From an uncultured Eubacteriales bacterium (lineage in GTDB: Bacteria > Bacillota_A > Clostridia > Peptostreptococcales > Anaerovoracaceae): a stretch of 5,313 nucleotides of DNA. The translations under genes were made by a program, and so were the position numbers. Below, piece by piece: positions 5,165 to 5,313 of the stretch (within the stretch, counting starts at the first letter, position 1; each line of letters starts with the position of its first letter). Below the pieces are notes generated by a model that ran no database searches, was not told the DNA's origin, and saw nothing but the letters and a program-made list of their open reading frames with translations. The stretch spans positions 1 to 5,313 of the forward strand of contig CACYHM010000079.1 in NCBI GenBank assembly GCA_902774195.1, read 5' to 3'.

Positions 5165-5313
5165 ATGGACGACTGCATTTTCTGCAAGCTCGCGAACGGC
5201 GAGATCCCTACGGACATGGTCTACGAGGATGACAAGATCGCAGTGTTCCGCGACGCGTCGCCTCAGGCTCCGGTCCACATGCTGATGGTACCGAAGATCC
5301 ACGTGGCATCGCT
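5165..5313 (+). CDS. HIT-family (Hint-like) nucleotide hydrolase/transferase, 5' part (3' end outside window)
   Basis: 49 complete codons are in the window. MDDCIFCKLANGEIPTDMVY is followed by EDDKIAVFRDASPQAPVHML and then MVPKIHVAS. This is the N-terminal half of a HIT (histidine triad) protein of the Hint/HinT type: the CxxC pair (Cys4, Cys7) common in bacterial members, I(F/C)CKIxxGEIP-like opening, and PxAPVHxLxxPKxH core. These proteins hydrolyse AMP-linked phosphoramidates and related nucleotides in the cytoplasm. The catalytic HxHxHxx triad lies beyond the window edge and cannot be checked. The order mtaB-HIT is frequent in Firmicutes, often followed by rpsU. Confidence 0.95.
   Translation, partial: MDDCIFCKLANGEIPTDMVYEDDKIAVFRDASPQAPVHMLMVPKIHVAS

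Overview
The window reads as a chromosomal segment from a Gram-positive anaerobe of the Clostridia / Firmicutes type. Three things point there: a PC4/YdbC-type protein, an LPxTG-like anchored surface protein with thioester, prealbumin-like and VaFE domains, and an mtaB-then-HIT gene order that is common in Firmicutes. The DNA looks moderately GC-rich, with frequent AGG/AGA arginine and ATA isoleucine codons in both the accessory and the housekeeping genes. I cannot name a species. All genes are on the + strand.

Layout. 1-127 is the 3' end of tuf (EF-Tu), closed by a strong intrinsic terminator (141-173). 128-498 has no protein gene; it holds a second intrinsic terminator (265-288), a hairpin-rich stretch between the two terminators, and the presumed promoter region of the next operon. 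499-945 encodes a PC4/YdbC-like single-stranded-DNA-binding protein with an acidic tail. Its stop overlaps the start of 942-3653, a 903-residue secreted, wall-anchored adhesin-like protein: signal peptide, thioester-type domain, three SpaA/Cna-B-like domains, two VaFE (Thr-Gln ester) repeats, a GPETGD sorting signal and a membrane anchor. After a 31-nt gap comes mtaB (3685-5058), the radical-SAM tRNA methylthiotransferase. A 106-nt leader then precedes the 5' part of a HIT-family gene (5165 to the window end).

How the parts relate. tuf, mtaB and HIT are housekeeping genes. The PC4-like gene and the adhesin form a tightly coupled accessory pair between them. No terminator is visible between the adhesin and mtaB, so the pair probably lies upstream of mtaB/HIT in one transcript. 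Pairing an ssDNA-binding protein with a thioester/VaFE surface adhesin recalls the gene content of Firmicutes conjugative elements, but no relaxase, coupling protein or integrase is present here.

The points most worth checking are a His where the thioester domain should have its bond-forming Gln, the PC4-adhesin translational coupling, and two RNA structures: a hairpin over the adhesin stop codon and a perfect anti-Shine-Dalgarno match in the HIT leader.
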